The notes under the pieces were generated by a model. That model had not been told where the DNA came from. It did no database searches and saw nothing but the letters and a program-made list of their open reading frames with translations. From contig CAZGLL010000002.1 in assembly GCA_964526225.1 (NCBI GenBank), positions 1 to 64,000 on the forward strand: 64,000 nucleotides of DNA. The letters are read 5' to 3'. A program made the position numbers and the translations under genes. Shown here piece by piece: positions 34,062 to 43,576 of the stretch. The DNA comes from DRYM01 sp964526225 (GTDB lineage: Archaea > Thermoproteota > Thermoprotei_A > EX4484-217-1). Position 1 is the stretch's first letter. Each line of letters starts with the position of its first letter.

Positions 34062-34589
34062 TTATTTTAGAAGCTTATTCCCATAAGTATTCATGTACAC
34101 TATTTCTTCGAGACTTTTTCTAGGTCTAGGTTTAGGTTTTTCGTCAGGCCATCCTAAGGCTAAAATAGCTATTGGTATTTTTCCCTCTGGAATTTTTAGT
34201 ATCTCCCTTATCTCATCAACATTTCTAAGGGCTTGAATCCAAACCGTTCCTAACCCTAAAGCATGTGCTGCAAGCATAATGTATATCGTTGCGTTTGCGC
34301 AATCAACTTGATATGATGTTGGCGAGACATTTCCATCGCAAACAACAACTATAGCTATTGGAGCTTTCCTTATTGGTGATGCCCACATATGTATTCTACT
34401 TAGCTTCTCTTTTACAGCTTCATCAGTTACAACTATGAACTCCCATGGCTGAAAATTTTTGGCGCTAGGAGCATATCTTGCAACATCAAGTATTTTCAAA
34501 ACCAAGTCTAGGCTGACAGGTTCCTTCTTAAACTTCCTAATACTTCTCCTTGATAGCAGAAACTTTAAGAAATCATTGTTCTCATACAT
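34062..34589 (-). CDS. nitroreductase-family flavoprotein
   Basis: 175 codons. LLSRRSIRKFKKEPVSLDLV at the start (FMN phosphate RRSIR motif), ARYAPSAKNFQPWEFIVVTD, and LGLGTVWIQ later: the nitroreductase FMN-binding set. Short form, dimeric. Could reduce nitro compounds, quinones or flavins; in anaerobic archaea often of unknown role. Upstream of the nucleoside phosphorylase on the same strand (24-base gap). Confidence 0.88.
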   Translation of the reverse strand: MYENNDFLKFLLSRRSIRKFKKEPVSLDLVLKILDVARYAPSAKNFQPWEFIVVTDEAVKEKLSRIHMWASPIRKAPIAIVVVCDGNVSPTSYQVDCANATIYIMLAAHALGLGTVWIQALRNVDEIREILKIPEGKIPIAILALGWPDEKPKPRPRKSLEEIVYMNTYGNKLLK

Positions 34590-34646
34590 TCTTACACCTT
34601 AAGAAAATATTTTCCCTAAAAACACTATAAACATTTATTAGGAGTA

Positions 34647-35363
34647 ATGCTTATGACACTGGAAATAACGTACATTTATCATAACTGCTTCATAATAAAG
34701 TGGAATGATGAATCGATAATCTTTGACTACCCAGAAATACTTAGCGCTGAGGAGGAAGACTTCATTAGAAAAGAAGTAGCAAATAAGGAGCTCGGCATCT
34801 TAATTTCCCATTCACATTTCGACCATTTTTCGGAGAAATTCTTGGATCTACGATTAGTAGCTAAAAGGTTTACATGTGCAGTATCATTTGATGTAGCTAA
34901 AAAATCAAGCAAATGTGCTAAGGAATGCCTTGTAATAAATGAGGGAGCAATGTTTAAAATATTGGATGCCGAAGTCAAAGCCTATGGTAGTAGTGATTTA
35001 GGTGTTTCATATCTTCTAAGAATAGGTGATTTCAGCATTTATTTTGCAGGGGATAATGCTGATTGGAGAAGGAAGGAGCTTCCACCGCAAATAAACAGGT
35101 TAGTATGGGATGTATTCTCAAAAACTATAGGCAAAATAAGGGCTGAATATGGAAAAATAGATATCGTATTTATTGATTTATGTGAAATCTGCGAAAATTT
35201 AGGAGGAATACTTTACATAGTAAATACTCTGAAGCCTAAGCTAGTAGTTCCAATGCATTTCCATGGAAACACTAAGTTACTGAAGAGGATAATGAAAATG
35301 CTTAGTTTAAACGCAAAAGTATTTCTCTACGATAAATTAGGTGATAAAATAATGTATTCTTAA
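34647..35363 (+). CDS. metallo-beta-lactamase-fold hydrolase
   Basis: 238 codons. HSHFDHF (residues 55-61) is the HxHxDH zinc motif, YFAGDNADW the second metal site and VPMHFHGN the last His. UPF0173/UlaG-like group, which includes L-ascorbate-6-phosphate lactonase-type enzymes and other hydrolases. Substrate unknown. Diverges from the nitroreductase. Confidence 0.8.
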   Translation: MLMTLEITYIYHNCFIIKWNDESIIFDYPEILSAEEEDFIRKEVANKELGILISHSHFDHFSEKFLDLRLVAKRFTCAVSFDVAKKSSKCAKECLVINEGAMFKILDAEVKAYGSSDLGVSYLLRIGDFSIYFAGDNADWRRKELPPQINRLVWDVFSKTIGKIRAEYGKIDIVFIDLCEICENLGGILYIVNTLKPKLVVPMHFHGNTKLLKRIMKMLSLNAKVFLYDKLGDKIMYS

Positions 35364-35402
35364 GGTAGAATAAGTCGAACATTTGGAAACTATTAGAATA
35401 GA

Positions 35403-36020
35403 TTAAATTCTAATGTATTTTACAGTGTTCTCCTCTAAATTCGCAGTATACCTGTATATTTTGCGTTGTAGTAGAAGTGTCCCTACATTTACCTTGTTAG
35501 TTAATGTTTGTGCCGAATGCTTAAGTATATGAGTTATTGCTAAAATCATTTCCCTATACGTCATGTTAGAACTGTAAAGTTCAGCGTGAAGCCTTAAGGC
35601 TTCATCAAAACATGCTTTTTTAGCATGTTTCAAAGTAGCCATTCCCTGAGATACAAGGGAATAGACAATTAAAGCCATAAGATAGCCTGTTATGAGAGGA
35701 ATGTTTGCTATGTTTGAAATTATTGTAGCAACGAATATTATTAGAGCAGCGATTAAGCCTATGATGTTCGCTATATTTCTTGAGCATTCGTAAGCTAATG
35801 TGAGAACTATTTTCGTAATGTCTTCTTCATCAATTACCTCTTTAGGATCAATGTTTAAAGTTATTTTTACTTTCCTACTAAATGGTAATGATGATACAGA
35901 GCATCTTTTTCTATTTGTCTTATAAACTATGATTATTTCCTTTGCAGAAGAAAATTTTCGGTGAAAAGCTTTAACTGTTTTGAGTACTGCTTTAGGCTTA
36001 ATTTTACCCAGCGTAAACAC
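35403..36020 (-). CDS. membrane protein of unknown function
   Basis: 205 codons with two adjacent hydrophobic helices at about residues 92-130 (NIANIIGLIAALIIFVATII then a second) and soluble, basic ends. A LTLAYECSR stretch sits where a zinc-peptidase HExxH might be but lacks the histidines, so no enzyme is claimed. Family not recognised. Five bases from the methyltransferase-like remnant upstream. Confidence 0.45.
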   Translation of the reverse strand: MFTLGKIKPKAVLKTVKAFHRKFSSAKEIIIVYKTNRKRCSVSSLPFSRKVKITLNIDPKEVIDEEDITKIVLTLAYECSRNIANIIGLIAALIIFVATIISNIANIPLITGYLMALIVYSLVSQGMATLKHAKKACFDEALRLHAELYSSNMTYREMILAITHILKHSAQTLTNKVNVGTLLLQRKIYRYTANLEENTVKYIRI

Positions 36021-36025
36021 CTTCG

Positions 36026-36717
36026 CTAGTACTTACCTACTATTACGTAAATATTAGACCATTTCATACCTTTTTCTTTAGCGTATTTTAGAAGTTGGAA
36101 AAGCCTCCTAATATACTCCTCTCTTACACCAAGCTTTCTCCATTCTTCAGAATCTCTAATGAATATTTCATTTAGAACTTTACTGGGAATTTTAGCTTTC
36201 CACTTAACAATTTTTGTTCTCGACGTTTCGAAGCCTACCTTTTCAATTAACTTAACCCAATATTTTAATGGCTTGTACTCTTCAAATAACCCTATGCTCC
36301 TCATAGCGCTTTTCCAGAGCTTAGCATACTCATTATAGACTTTACAGCCTCTAGGGGAAGGCTCAATAATAACTATTTCGGAGGAAACATTTTTAGCCAC
36401 GCTAATAGCATCAATGTGATATTTAGGGTTTATTTCGTGGAGGATAAATGAGAAAACGGAGATATCAGCTATTTTTCTTCTAAACGGGAACTTCAGAATA
36501 TCGCACTTAATAAGGGAAATGCTGAGGCTAGAATATTTAACGATTTTTCAATATCGTTGTCAACACCTATAACTTTAGCTCCAAGTTTAACAAGTATTTC
36601 AGTAGATTCGCCAATACCGAAGTCTAAAATAACCTTACCCTTAACATTAATTGTTGACCATATTACTCGAAGAACTCTCTCTTTATCCATGAAATAACTT
36701 AGATCATTATTCTTCAT
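36026..36717 (-). pseudogene. SAM-dependent methyltransferase broken by a frameshift
   Basis: Two minus-strand frames read as one gene. The first (from ATG 36717) holds GKVILDFGIGESTEILVKLG and GVDNDIEKSLNILASA, motifs I and II of a Rossmann methyltransferase, then meets TGA at 36493. Reading in the -1 frame from about 36535 continues as ISLIKCDILKFPFRRKIADI and SVFSFILHEINPKYHID, motifs III-IV, and on to the C-terminal part ending VGKY. The shift lies in a GCATTTCCCTTA tract. A single-base indel or an assembly error is most likely; programmed shifting is possible but lacks a good slippery site. Confidence 0.7.
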
Positions 36718-36984
36718 AAGAACTTTTCACCGTAAATTAATGTACAGTATAAATGTAAGTAAACTTATGGATAGGAGGATTCTTGGAAAGCTTACATTAA
36801 TTTAGAGGAATTTCGTTTAGAACTGTATATTATTTCTCAAATCTATGCGCTTTAACATCCTTCCTTTACATCATTAATAGAATTTCTTATATTTCATTAT
36901 TGTTTATGCTATTTTCCTGCTAAATAGTTAGAAATATGTTGTTTTCTAGTTAAAATATAGTTTGTAGGAAATGAGGTAGGTATA
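36718..36984. other. AT-rich gap between divergent genes
   Basis: 267 bases with no ORF. Contains a near-inverted pair (TGTAAGTAAACTT at about 36751 and AAGCTTACATT at about 36787), weakly palindromic, and a TATA-like TAAAATATAG near 36952 about 30 bases before the gene at 36985. Confidence 0.3.
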
Positions 36985-37911
36985 GTGGTTTCAGAAAAAT
37001 TTATTGCCGCAATTGCCATAACAGTGTTTGTAGTATTGTTTTCAATAATTTATGCCACTAACTTGCTAAGGGGAAGTGCTGAAGAGAAATATTATGAGGC
37101 TATAAAGCGCTACATAAGTTTGACCAAGGATTTCACTAAATTTATTAGTATAGAAAAATACAATCCCGTTCGCATAAAATTTCATAGTCCAATAAGTAAT
37201 GTGACTGTTAAGTTAGAACTTTATCTTTTAGACTTCAATAAGCGTTTAAATAAGTCTCTATCTTTTCATGAGAAAACTGAAGCCACATGTATTTTAAACA
37301 CTAGCATGATAGGCGAGTCTCTCCTCTGGGTAACTGTAATTCTTCCTGAAAAGTTAAGATATATTAATATACCTTATAATTGGGGGATGCTACATAAAGC
37401 AAGTGAAAAGTTAATTACTGAAGCTAAAAACACATATTATGGATTAAGGATAGAGGGTGGAGATTATCAAGAAGATCGCGGAATTATAGATCTCATAGAT
37501 CCTTCCAATCCATATTACCATTATCACTTAGTATTTAAGAAGCACAATAGAACATCAACAGAGATAGTATTGGAGATGGTGTTTCATAAAGACATAAAGT
37601 ATAGTTCAGATATGCATGGTGAAATAAGTGTTAGCATCGTTAACGCTAGTCGAGGAGAAATAGTGTTTGCAATAGATTACCCTCTTTCAGTTGAGTCTTT
37701 AGTAAGCGTAAGCATTGATAACTACCCTATAGCATCGCTAAAGTGGGTTATCAATAATACGTTAATACGTGAAGGCTTAAACGTAGTAAGTCTTAGGTCT
37801 GTAACCAAAGCGTCTCAGCTAGCTAGCGGTGAACACATAGTCGCTGTGAAGTTAATGACAGAGAACGGGAAAACAATTTATGAAGTAGAAAGGAGAATTA
37901 CTATTACTTAA
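36985..37911 (+). CDS. membrane-anchored extracellular protein, unknown
   Basis: 308 codons from GTG 36985. N-terminal anchor at residues about 7-27 (AAIAITVFVVLFSIIYATNL); the remainder is soluble, beta-rich and carries Asn-x-Ser/Thr sites (NVT, NTS, NRT, NAS). It has the look of a surface Ig-like or pilus-accessory protein but no signature was recognised. Stand-alone transcription unit. Confidence 0.5.
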   Translation: MVSEKFIAAIAITVFVVLFSIIYATNLLRGSAEEKYYEAIKRYISLTKDFTKFISIEKYNPVRIKFHSPISNVTVKLELYLLDFNKRLNKSLSFHEKTEATCILNTSMIGESLLWVTVILPEKLRYINIPYNWGMLHKASEKLITEAKNTYYGLRIEGGDYQEDRGIIDLIDPSNPYYHYHLVFKKHNRTSTEIVLEMVFHKDIKYSSDMHGEISVSIVNASRGEIVFAIDYPLSVESLVSVSIDNYPIASLKWVINNTLIREGLNVVSLRSVTKASQLASGEHIVAVKLMTENGKTIYEVERRITIT

Positions 37912-38006
37912 ATGTACAATTATTCTAACTAATATTACTCTTAGATAAGTTAACGTGTAAAATACTTATAAAAATAGGTGGCTTGGATAAAATAGTGGTA
38001 ATAACT

Positions 38007-38510
38007 ATGGAAATCACTTTAAAACCTATAGGAATGATTCATGTTGATAAGAGCGATGAAGAAGTTAAAAATAGTTGGGAAGGAGTTGAAGGAGTTGTTG
38101 AGGTGTTTCAAGAGTATGAAGAAGGGTTAGAGGGTATTGAAGGTTTTTCTCACATAATTTTGATTGTGTTTCTTCATAAAACTACTGAGGAGCATAGAAG
38201 GGTTCTTAAGGTTAAGCATAGGAGACTTAGAAGATTTGGTATTGAAATAGACGATATTCCTGAAGTTGGTGTTTTTTGCACGGATTCCCCTCATAGGCCT
38301 AACCCTATAGGTTTAAGTATTGTCGAACTTGTTAAAAGGGAGGGTAGGTTTCTCCATGTTAGAGGGCTTGACTTATTCGATGGAACACCCGTTTTAGACA
38401 TTAAAGCCTACACTAGGGACAGAATTGTTGAGGAAATAAGGGTTCCATGGTGGGTTGAGGTTTTAGAAAGGAGGGTTATGGAGAAAATGGGTAAGCGTTT
38501 ACCTATTTGA
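38007..38510 (+). CDS. trmO: tRNA (t6A37) N6-methyltransferase, TrmO family
   Basis: About 167 codons from ATG 38007 (GTGGT upstream; TTG 37983 in frame but poorly spaced). LKPIGMIHVDKSDEEV at the start and DSPHRPNPIGLSIVEL in the middle are the defining TrmO (YaeB/VirR) SAM-binding motifs. Methylates N6-threonylcarbamoyladenosine at position 37 of some tRNAs. Convergent with the AAA_28 gene (12-base overlap). Confidence 0.87.
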   Translation: MEITLKPIGMIHVDKSDEEVKNSWEGVEGVVEVFQEYEEGLEGIEGFSHIILIVFLHKTTEEHRRVLKVKHRRLRRFGIEIDDIPEVGVFCTDSPHRPNPIGLSIVELVKREGRFLHVRGLDLFDGTPVLDIKAYTRDRIVEEIRVPWWVEVLERRVMEKMGKRLPI

Positions 38511-39074
38511 ATCCCTACCTATGTTAGCAAATATTATCTCTAATGCTCTGCGGATCCTTTTTGAAGGATCATCTGCTACACCTATGAAGTAAACTTTGCT
38601 TCCGAAAAGCTCTAGATGCTGAAGAATTGTTTCGTAATGAACTCTTCTCGCATAATCTAGGTTTTCCCATCTTTCCCTATCTGTAAAGTATTCATTTAGC
38701 TCGTCAGTAATTAGTACAATGTCGACTTTGTCTTTAAAGCTTAGTAAATACTGAACCCACTTTCTGGGTAATTCAACATTATCCACTTTACAATATGAAA
38801 GAGCAAGGAAAGGTCCACCATCTTCCAGTACGAAATCGTAGCTTCCAAGCTTAGAATATTCTGAAGCATGTCTCTTAATAACCTCTATTTCGAAGGCAAC
38901 TCTGTTTTTCCAGGGTAAAATGTTTCCTCCAGTTTCTTTCTGTTCTCTAATGATTTCTCTTGCCCAATCCTTTATGACATATACTGAGTATCCTCTCTTA
39001 GAAAGTTCCTTCTTAAGATTATTTACTAGAGTTGTTTTCCCTGTGCATGGGCCTCCGGCAACTATTATGTGCAC
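38499..39074 (-). CDS. P-loop ATPase/kinase of AAA_28 type
   Basis: 191 codons. Walker A GGPCTGKTTL at residues 7-16 and a Walker B-like DFVLEDGGPFLALSY. C-terminal lid with YFTDRERWENLDYARRVHYE is typical of the AAA_28/NadR-like small kinase group that phosphorylates nucleosides or related metabolites. Substrate unknown. Faces TrmO with an overlap of stop codons. Confidence 0.65.
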   Translation of the reverse strand: MHIIVAGGPCTGKTTLVNNLKKELSKRGYSVYVIKDWAREIIREQKETGGNILPWKNRVAFEIEVIKRHASEYSKLGSYDFVLEDGGPFLALSYCKVDNVELPRKWVQYLLSFKDKVDIVLITDELNEYFTDRERWENLDYARRVHYETILQHLELFGSKVYFIGVADDPSKRIRRALEIIFANIGRDSNR

Positions 39075-39152
39075 TCCGAAGCCCTAACAGTGTTTTAAGG
39101 ATTTGAGGGGGAATTAATGTTTTCGACAAATAAGCTCTTATCTTTCTTTTAA

Positions 39153-40442
39153 TTAGGGATATATTCTTTCTCTAAATCTCGGGAATGGTATTGCATCTCT
39201 TATATGATCTAATCCGGCAATCCACATTACTGTCCTCTCTATTCCGAGGCCGAAACCTGAATGAGGCACTGTTCCATACTTTCTCAGATCCAAATACCAC
39301 TCATATTCTTTAGGGTTAAGCCCTACTTCTAAAATCCTCTTGTACAGTACGTTATAGTTGTCTTCTCTAACACTACCCCCTATTATTTCACCATATCCTT
39401 CCGGCGCTAACAAATCGAATCCTAAAACTAAGTTGGGATTTTCCGGGTCAAGTTTCATGTAGAAAGCTTTTATTTCCTTGGGGAAGTGCGTTATAAAGAA
39501 TGGTCTATCGAATTCCTCAGTAAGCACTTTTTCCTCATCAGCTCCTAAGTCTTCTCCCCACTTTATTTTAACACCTTTCTTCTGAAGAATCTCAATGGCT
39601 TCATCATATTTTATTCTAGGATAGGGTGTTTCTAATGCGTTTTCAAGAACCTTGGTGTTTCTCTTTAGAAGCTTAAGTTCTTTCTCTCTTTCCTCGAGAA
39701 CTTTACTTACAATGTAGGAGACCAGTTCCTCAGCAACCTTCATCATATCTTCCATGCCATACCATGCTGCTTCAGCTTCTAAATGCCAATACTCTGCAAG
39801 ATGCCTTCTAGTTCTGGATTTCTCTGCTCTAAATGATGGTGTAATGCTCCAAACTTTATCTAAACTATAAATGAGTGCTTCAAGATATAATTGGGCACTT
39901 TGGCTAAGGTAGGCTTTTTGCCCGAAATAGTTTACTTCGAACTGTGTTGCCCCGCTTTCACATGCTGACCCAGTAAGTATTGGAGGGGTAACTTCCCACC
40001 AACCATTACGGTTAAAGTATTCTCGTCCAGCTTCTAAAACGGTGTGTTTAATCTTCATTATTGCCTGCATTTTACGTGCTCTAATCCATAAGTGCCTATG
40101 GTCTAGTAAATAATCTACTCCTTCTGTTCCCTTAATAGGGAACCACGCTGAAAGACCAACAGTTCTAAACTTGGTGACCTTAACCTCATATCCTCCAGGG
40201 GCCCTAGGTTCCCTCCTAACAGTGCCTTCAATAATGCAACTACTCTCCCTAGTTATTTCTTCAGCTTGTCTCCAAGAATCTTCGCTAACAGCTCCTCTAT
40301 CTACAACACATTGTATAATTCCGCTTGAATCTCTGAGAACAATAAATATTTTTCCGCCAACACTTCTCTTCCTATAAACCCAACCTCTAAGTTCGACATT
40401 TTTGCCAACACTGTTTTCGCTTAAGGCATCCTCTATTAGCAT
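39153..40442 (-). CDS. asnS: asparaginyl-tRNA synthetase (archaeal class IIb)
   Basis: 429 codons. N-terminal OB fold (VELRGWVYRKRSVGGKIFIV), then class II motif 2 (ITPSFRAEKSRTRRHLAEYW) and motif 3 (GFGLGIERTVMWIAGLDHIR). EGYGEIIGGSVRED and the general motif set point to AsnRS rather than AspRS, but the two are close and AspRS is the alternative. GGAGG nine bases before ATG 40442. Charges tRNA-Asn; essential and usually single copy. Confidence 0.85.
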   Translation of the reverse strand: MLIEDALSENSVGKNVELRGWVYRKRSVGGKIFIVLRDSSGIIQCVVDRGAVSEDSWRQAEEITRESSCIIEGTVRREPRAPGGYEVKVTKFRTVGLSAWFPIKGTEGVDYLLDHRHLWIRARKMQAIMKIKHTVLEAGREYFNRNGWWEVTPPILTGSACESGATQFEVNYFGQKAYLSQSAQLYLEALIYSLDKVWSITPSFRAEKSRTRRHLAEYWHLEAEAAWYGMEDMMKVAEELVSYIVSKVLEEREKELKLLKRNTKVLENALETPYPRIKYDEAIEILQKKGVKIKWGEDLGADEEKVLTEEFDRPFFITHFPKEIKAFYMKLDPENPNLVLGFDLLAPEGYGEIIGGSVREDNYNVLYKRILEVGLNPKEYEWYLDLRKYGTVPHSGFGLGIERTVMWIAGLDHIRDAIPFPRFRERIYP

Positions 40443-40576
40443 TATCTCAACCTCCTACCTTTATATATCGAAAATACAGATTTTAATTAATATTTCATAG
40501 CATATTAAGATGCCATACTTAACACATATAATCAAGCATGTGTTTATGGAAGTTATTGTTTGAAGTTAGAATTAGT

Positions 40577-41524
40577 TTATAGTTTAAAAATGTCTTTGAG
40601 CTCCGGGAACTTAGTTACCAAGTCGAGCTTGGAAATCGGAGGTCTAGCACCTATGAATAGGCATGCGTATGCGCCTAACGAATTTGCTAGTAGCAATGTT
40701 TCCTCTAGAGATAGCTTATTAACTATGCCGTAGATTATTCCTGCATCGAAAGCATCTCCTGCCCCCGTAGTATCTTCCGGGACTATCTTATGTGCTTGCT
40801 TGAACACTGTTTTATCTGAAGTTATAGCCATGCTTCCCTTATATCCCATTTTCAGATACACGTGTTTTGCTCCTAGAACACCTATTGCTAAGTCTCTTAG
40901 CTTATCTAGTTCAACATGTGTTGCTCTAATCAGTGTTTGTGCTTCGAAATCGTTAAGCATTATGTAGTTTACTTTTCCCTTAAGCTCTTTAATTTTCTCT
41001 TTGCTTAGAGAGGCTACTCCTTCTAAGTCTATGCTTGAAGGTATACTATGTTTTCTAGCTTCCTCAAGTATCTTTAGTGTTGAAGAACCATTGTCCACAT
41101 TTAGTAGCGTGTATCCCGAAACATGTACATAATCGAATTCGGGGATTTTTTCAAGTATTTCGTCGGTAACTATGTTGTATTCGTTAGCGCCCCTATGTCC
41201 AACCATTGTTCTTTCTCCGCCATATACGAAAATAGACATTATTCCTGAAGAACCCGGATGTCTTCTTATGAAGTCTGTTTTCACACCTACCTTCTCTAGA
41301 TCACTAATTATCATGTCTCCGAAAATATCTGTTCCAACAGTCCCTATGATGTAGGGTTCTAAACCGAGCAAGGCTAAGTTGTGAGCTATGTTTCCACCTA
41401 CTCCTCCTGAAAGCAACTTCATGATTTCAGCTTTAACAAACTCCCCTAGTGAGGGTAGTTTTGGAGTTTTAAAAACAATATCTAAGTTTAAATCGCCAAA
41501 TATTAGCACCTTGGCTTTACCCAT
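40577..41524 (-). CDS. PfkB-family sugar or nucleoside kinase
   Basis: 315 codons. N-terminal FGDLNLDIVFKTPKLPSLGE and GGVGGNIAHNLALLGLEP give the ribokinase-fold substrate lid; TTGAGDAFDAGIIYGI is the C-terminal ATP/anion-hole motif with the catalytic Asp. Phosphorylates a sugar, nucleoside or ribose-1-phosphate. With the nucleoside phosphorylase nearby, ribose-1-P kinase or nucleoside kinase activity is plausible (inference). Start overlaps the BtpA stop. Confidence 0.85.
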   Translation of the reverse strand: MGKAKVLIFGDLNLDIVFKTPKLPSLGEFVKAEIMKLLSGGVGGNIAHNLALLGLEPYIIGTVGTDIFGDMIISDLEKVGVKTDFIRRHPGSSGIMSIFVYGGERTMVGHRGANEYNIVTDEILEKIPEFDYVHVSGYTLLNVDNGSSTLKILEEARKHSIPSSIDLEGVASLSKEKIKELKGKVNYIMLNDFEAQTLIRATHVELDKLRDLAIGVLGAKHVYLKMGYKGSMAITSDKTVFKQAHKIVPEDTTGAGDAFDAGIIYGIVNKLSLEETLLLANSLGAYACLFIGARPPISKLDLVTKFPELKDIFKL

Positions 41525-42405
41525 TACCTACCCCTTCTAATTTCTTCAACAACTGACATGAGCTTTCTCACTCTTTCGGGATCAACTGGGTTTTGTGTTA
41601 ACCCTTTAACTTTAAAGTATGTTCCAACAATTGCTCCATCAGCATATTTTAGAAGTTCTTTTGCATTTTCAGGGTTTAAACCACTACCTATTATTACTGG
41701 TGTTTCACCAACGACCTCCTTAACCTCCTTTACGAGTTCAGGGTCTGGAGGAGAACCTGTCATTCTACCTGTAACTATTATTGCATCTGCCATGTAGAAA
41801 TCTGTCCATACAGCATGGGTTTTAGGATCTATTCCCGGAAACATTACAGCATGCTTCTTATATACATCTGCGAAAAACTTTATGTCTTCAGCGTAAAGTG
41901 CTTTCCTAAGCCTCATAAGTTCAGCTGCATTTCCATGATCAAACTCTCCAGTATCCCAAACCATCGCTCCAGTGTATAGGCAAACCCTTATGAATTTAGC
42001 TCCAGCTGCTTTAGCTATACCTAAAGCAACTCTTCCACCATTATGTATAACAGTTATTCCCACAGGAACGTTTACCGATTTAACAACCTCTCTTGCAGCA
42101 ACCGCATGGGCAGCTATTTCCTCAGGAGGAACATTTTTACCTACAAAGTACGGTAGATCCCACATGTTCTCAACTATTAATCCGTTAACACCGTTTTCCA
42201 CAAGTACCTTAGCGTCCCTCAAAGCATTCTCCACAATAACATTCATATCCCATCCTTCATAAGCCGGAGAACCCGGTAAAGGCATTAAATGAACCATACC
42301 TATAATAGGCTTTTCAACACCAAACATTTCCTTCAAACTTCTAAGCCTTTTACCGTAGAATTTCCTAGCCCATTCCGGAATTAAATCTTCAACCCTAACT
42401 GGCAT
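41524..42405 (-). CDS. btpA: BtpA-family TIM-barrel protein
   Basis: 293 codons. PIIGMVHLMPLPGSPAYEGW, NGLIVENMWDLPYFVGKNVP and VIIGSGLNPENAKELLKYAD are BtpA landmarks. The founding protein stabilises photosystem I in cyanobacteria, but archaeal and other bacterial members sit in metabolic operons with sugar kinases and phosphatases, with no settled reaction. Translationally coupled here to the PfkB kinase (overlapping stop/start), so a shared sugar-phosphate step is likely. Confidence 0.85.
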   Translation of the reverse strand: MPVRVEDLIPEWARKFYGKRLRSLKEMFGVEKPIIGMVHLMPLPGSPAYEGWDMNVIVENALRDAKVLVENGVNGLIVENMWDLPYFVGKNVPPEEIAAHAVAAREVVKSVNVPVGITVIHNGGRVALGIAKAAGAKFIRVCLYTGAMVWDTGEFDHGNAAELMRLRKALYAEDIKFFADVYKKHAVMFPGIDPKTHAVWTDFYMADAIIVTGRMTGSPPDPELVKEVKEVVGETPVIIGSGLNPENAKELLKYADGAIVGTYFKVKGLTQNPVDPERVRKLMSVVEEIRRGR

Positions 42406-42596
42406 TTAAACAACACCAAGAGAAAGAAGATTTATACTGTTTAAAGCTGATACAATCTTGCTTCTATATTGTATTTCTCAGAAATAAAGTATTCCTTAAA
42501 CAAGTAAGTTTCACGATTTAAAAAGGATTTTAGGTTCAAAGTGCAAAGTAATTACTTAGTCTATTAAGTCATGGTTAAAAGGAAGAAGCAGAAATA

Positions 42597-42683
42597 TTGA
42601 AGGTTAGAAAATATGAATATGAAGAAATAAAAGAGCTAGTAGAGTTCGCTAAGGAGCTGATAGAGTTTGTCAGAAATATTTGA
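42597..42683 (+). other. tiny ORF before the MNT gene (TTG start)
   Basis: 28 codons reading KVRKYEYEEIKELVEFAKEL and ending IEFVRNI, helix-like and charged. The frame overlaps the start of the MNT gene by 17 bases. It may be a leader peptide or the C-terminal remnant of an older antitoxin; translation is not supported by a ribosome site. Confidence 0.2.
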
Positions 42684-43011
42684 AGTAAGGTTTGAAAGAA
42701 GAAAAATGATTGAAAAATGGAGAAAATATGTTTCCAAAATAGCTAGTGCATGTAGGAAAATATTGGGTGAATGTGAAGTCTACGTTTTCGGTAGCGTGGT
42801 TGAAAACAAATGGACCGGAGGTAGTGACGTAGATGTCCTCATAGTAAGCGATAATGTCCCGGTATCGAATAGGGAGAGAGCTAAAATTATAGCTAGAATT
42901 GAGGAAGAAGCAGGCTTACCATTTGCTCATCCATTTGAAATACATTTAGTATCTAAAGATGAAGCGGAATGGTATTGGAAACATATTAGGAAAGCGGTGA
43001 AGATCCTTTGA
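42667..43011 (+). CDS. MNT-type nucleotidyltransferase (toxin-antitoxin module)
   Basis: 114 codons from TTG 42667. Minimal nucleotidyltransferase: VYVFGSVVENKWTGGSDVDV gives the GS...GSDVDV catalytic loop with two Asp. Such proteins AMPylate the HEPN partner and so neutralise it. Its stop overlaps the start of the downstream HEPN gene (TTGA), so the two are coupled. Order here is MNT then HEPN. Confidence 0.82.
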   Translation: MSEIFEVRFERRKMIEKWRKYVSKIASACRKILGECEVYVFGSVVENKWTGGSDVDVLIVSDNVPVSNRERAKIIARIEEEAGLPFAHPFEIHLVSKDEAEWYWKHIRKAVKIL

Positions 43012-43430
43012 ATACCGAGAGAGTAAATTTTCAAACAAATTTAAATGATTTAAGAAATAAGGTTAAAGAACTCTTACTATTAGCTAATAAAATGCTTGAC
43101 GAAGAAATGTACGCTATGGCAGTTCATAACGCATCACTAGCTCTACATGCTTTTCTCGAATCATTACATTTAGAAATATATGGGATAGTACCTGTAACTT
43201 CAAGACTAAGGAATCTCATAATCACATTGGTGCCACCAGGGAATTTAGAAAACGCTTTAAAGAGATATATCGAGGAAAACCGTAGGTTATTTGAAAAATT
43301 AGAAGCCGCATATAAAATGAGCCTTCTTAGCGAGGAGCTAAGTAAAGAGGAAGCGCTGGAACTCATAGAGTTCGTTAATAATACAATACAGCTACTTACA
43401 GAATTAAAGAATAGGATCCCTAAGGAATAG
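43008..43430 (+). CDS. HEPN-domain protein (toxin of MNT/HEPN pair)
   Basis: 140 codons. Helical bundle with EEMYAMAVHNASLALHAFLE (the substrate-pocket helix of HEPN domains) and C-terminal amphipathic helices. Many HEPN toxins are RNases with an RxxxxH motif; here the classical R-x4-6-H is not obvious, so the exact activity is uncertain. Overlaps its MNT antitoxin. Confidence 0.72.
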   Translation: MNTERVNFQTNLNDLRNKVKELLLLANKMLDEEMYAMAVHNASLALHAFLESLHLEIYGIVPVTSRLRNLIITLVPPGNLENALKRYIEENRRLFEKLEAAYKMSLLSEELSKEEALELIEFVNNTIQLLTELKNRIPKE

Positions 43431-43576
43431 CCTTGAATGGTAAACATTAAATCTTAAACAAAAGATAATTTACAGGTGAACATCGGCATTCGCAGCTTTC
43501 ACCATTAATAAAAGCTTATATGTATTACTGCTTTTTCTTGTAACTTGGAAAAATATGGGCTAGTATGGTGAGTTAA

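Noticed and set aside
35403..36020. M48-type zinc peptidase
   Set aside because: The position expected for HExxH reads AYECSR, without the histidines.
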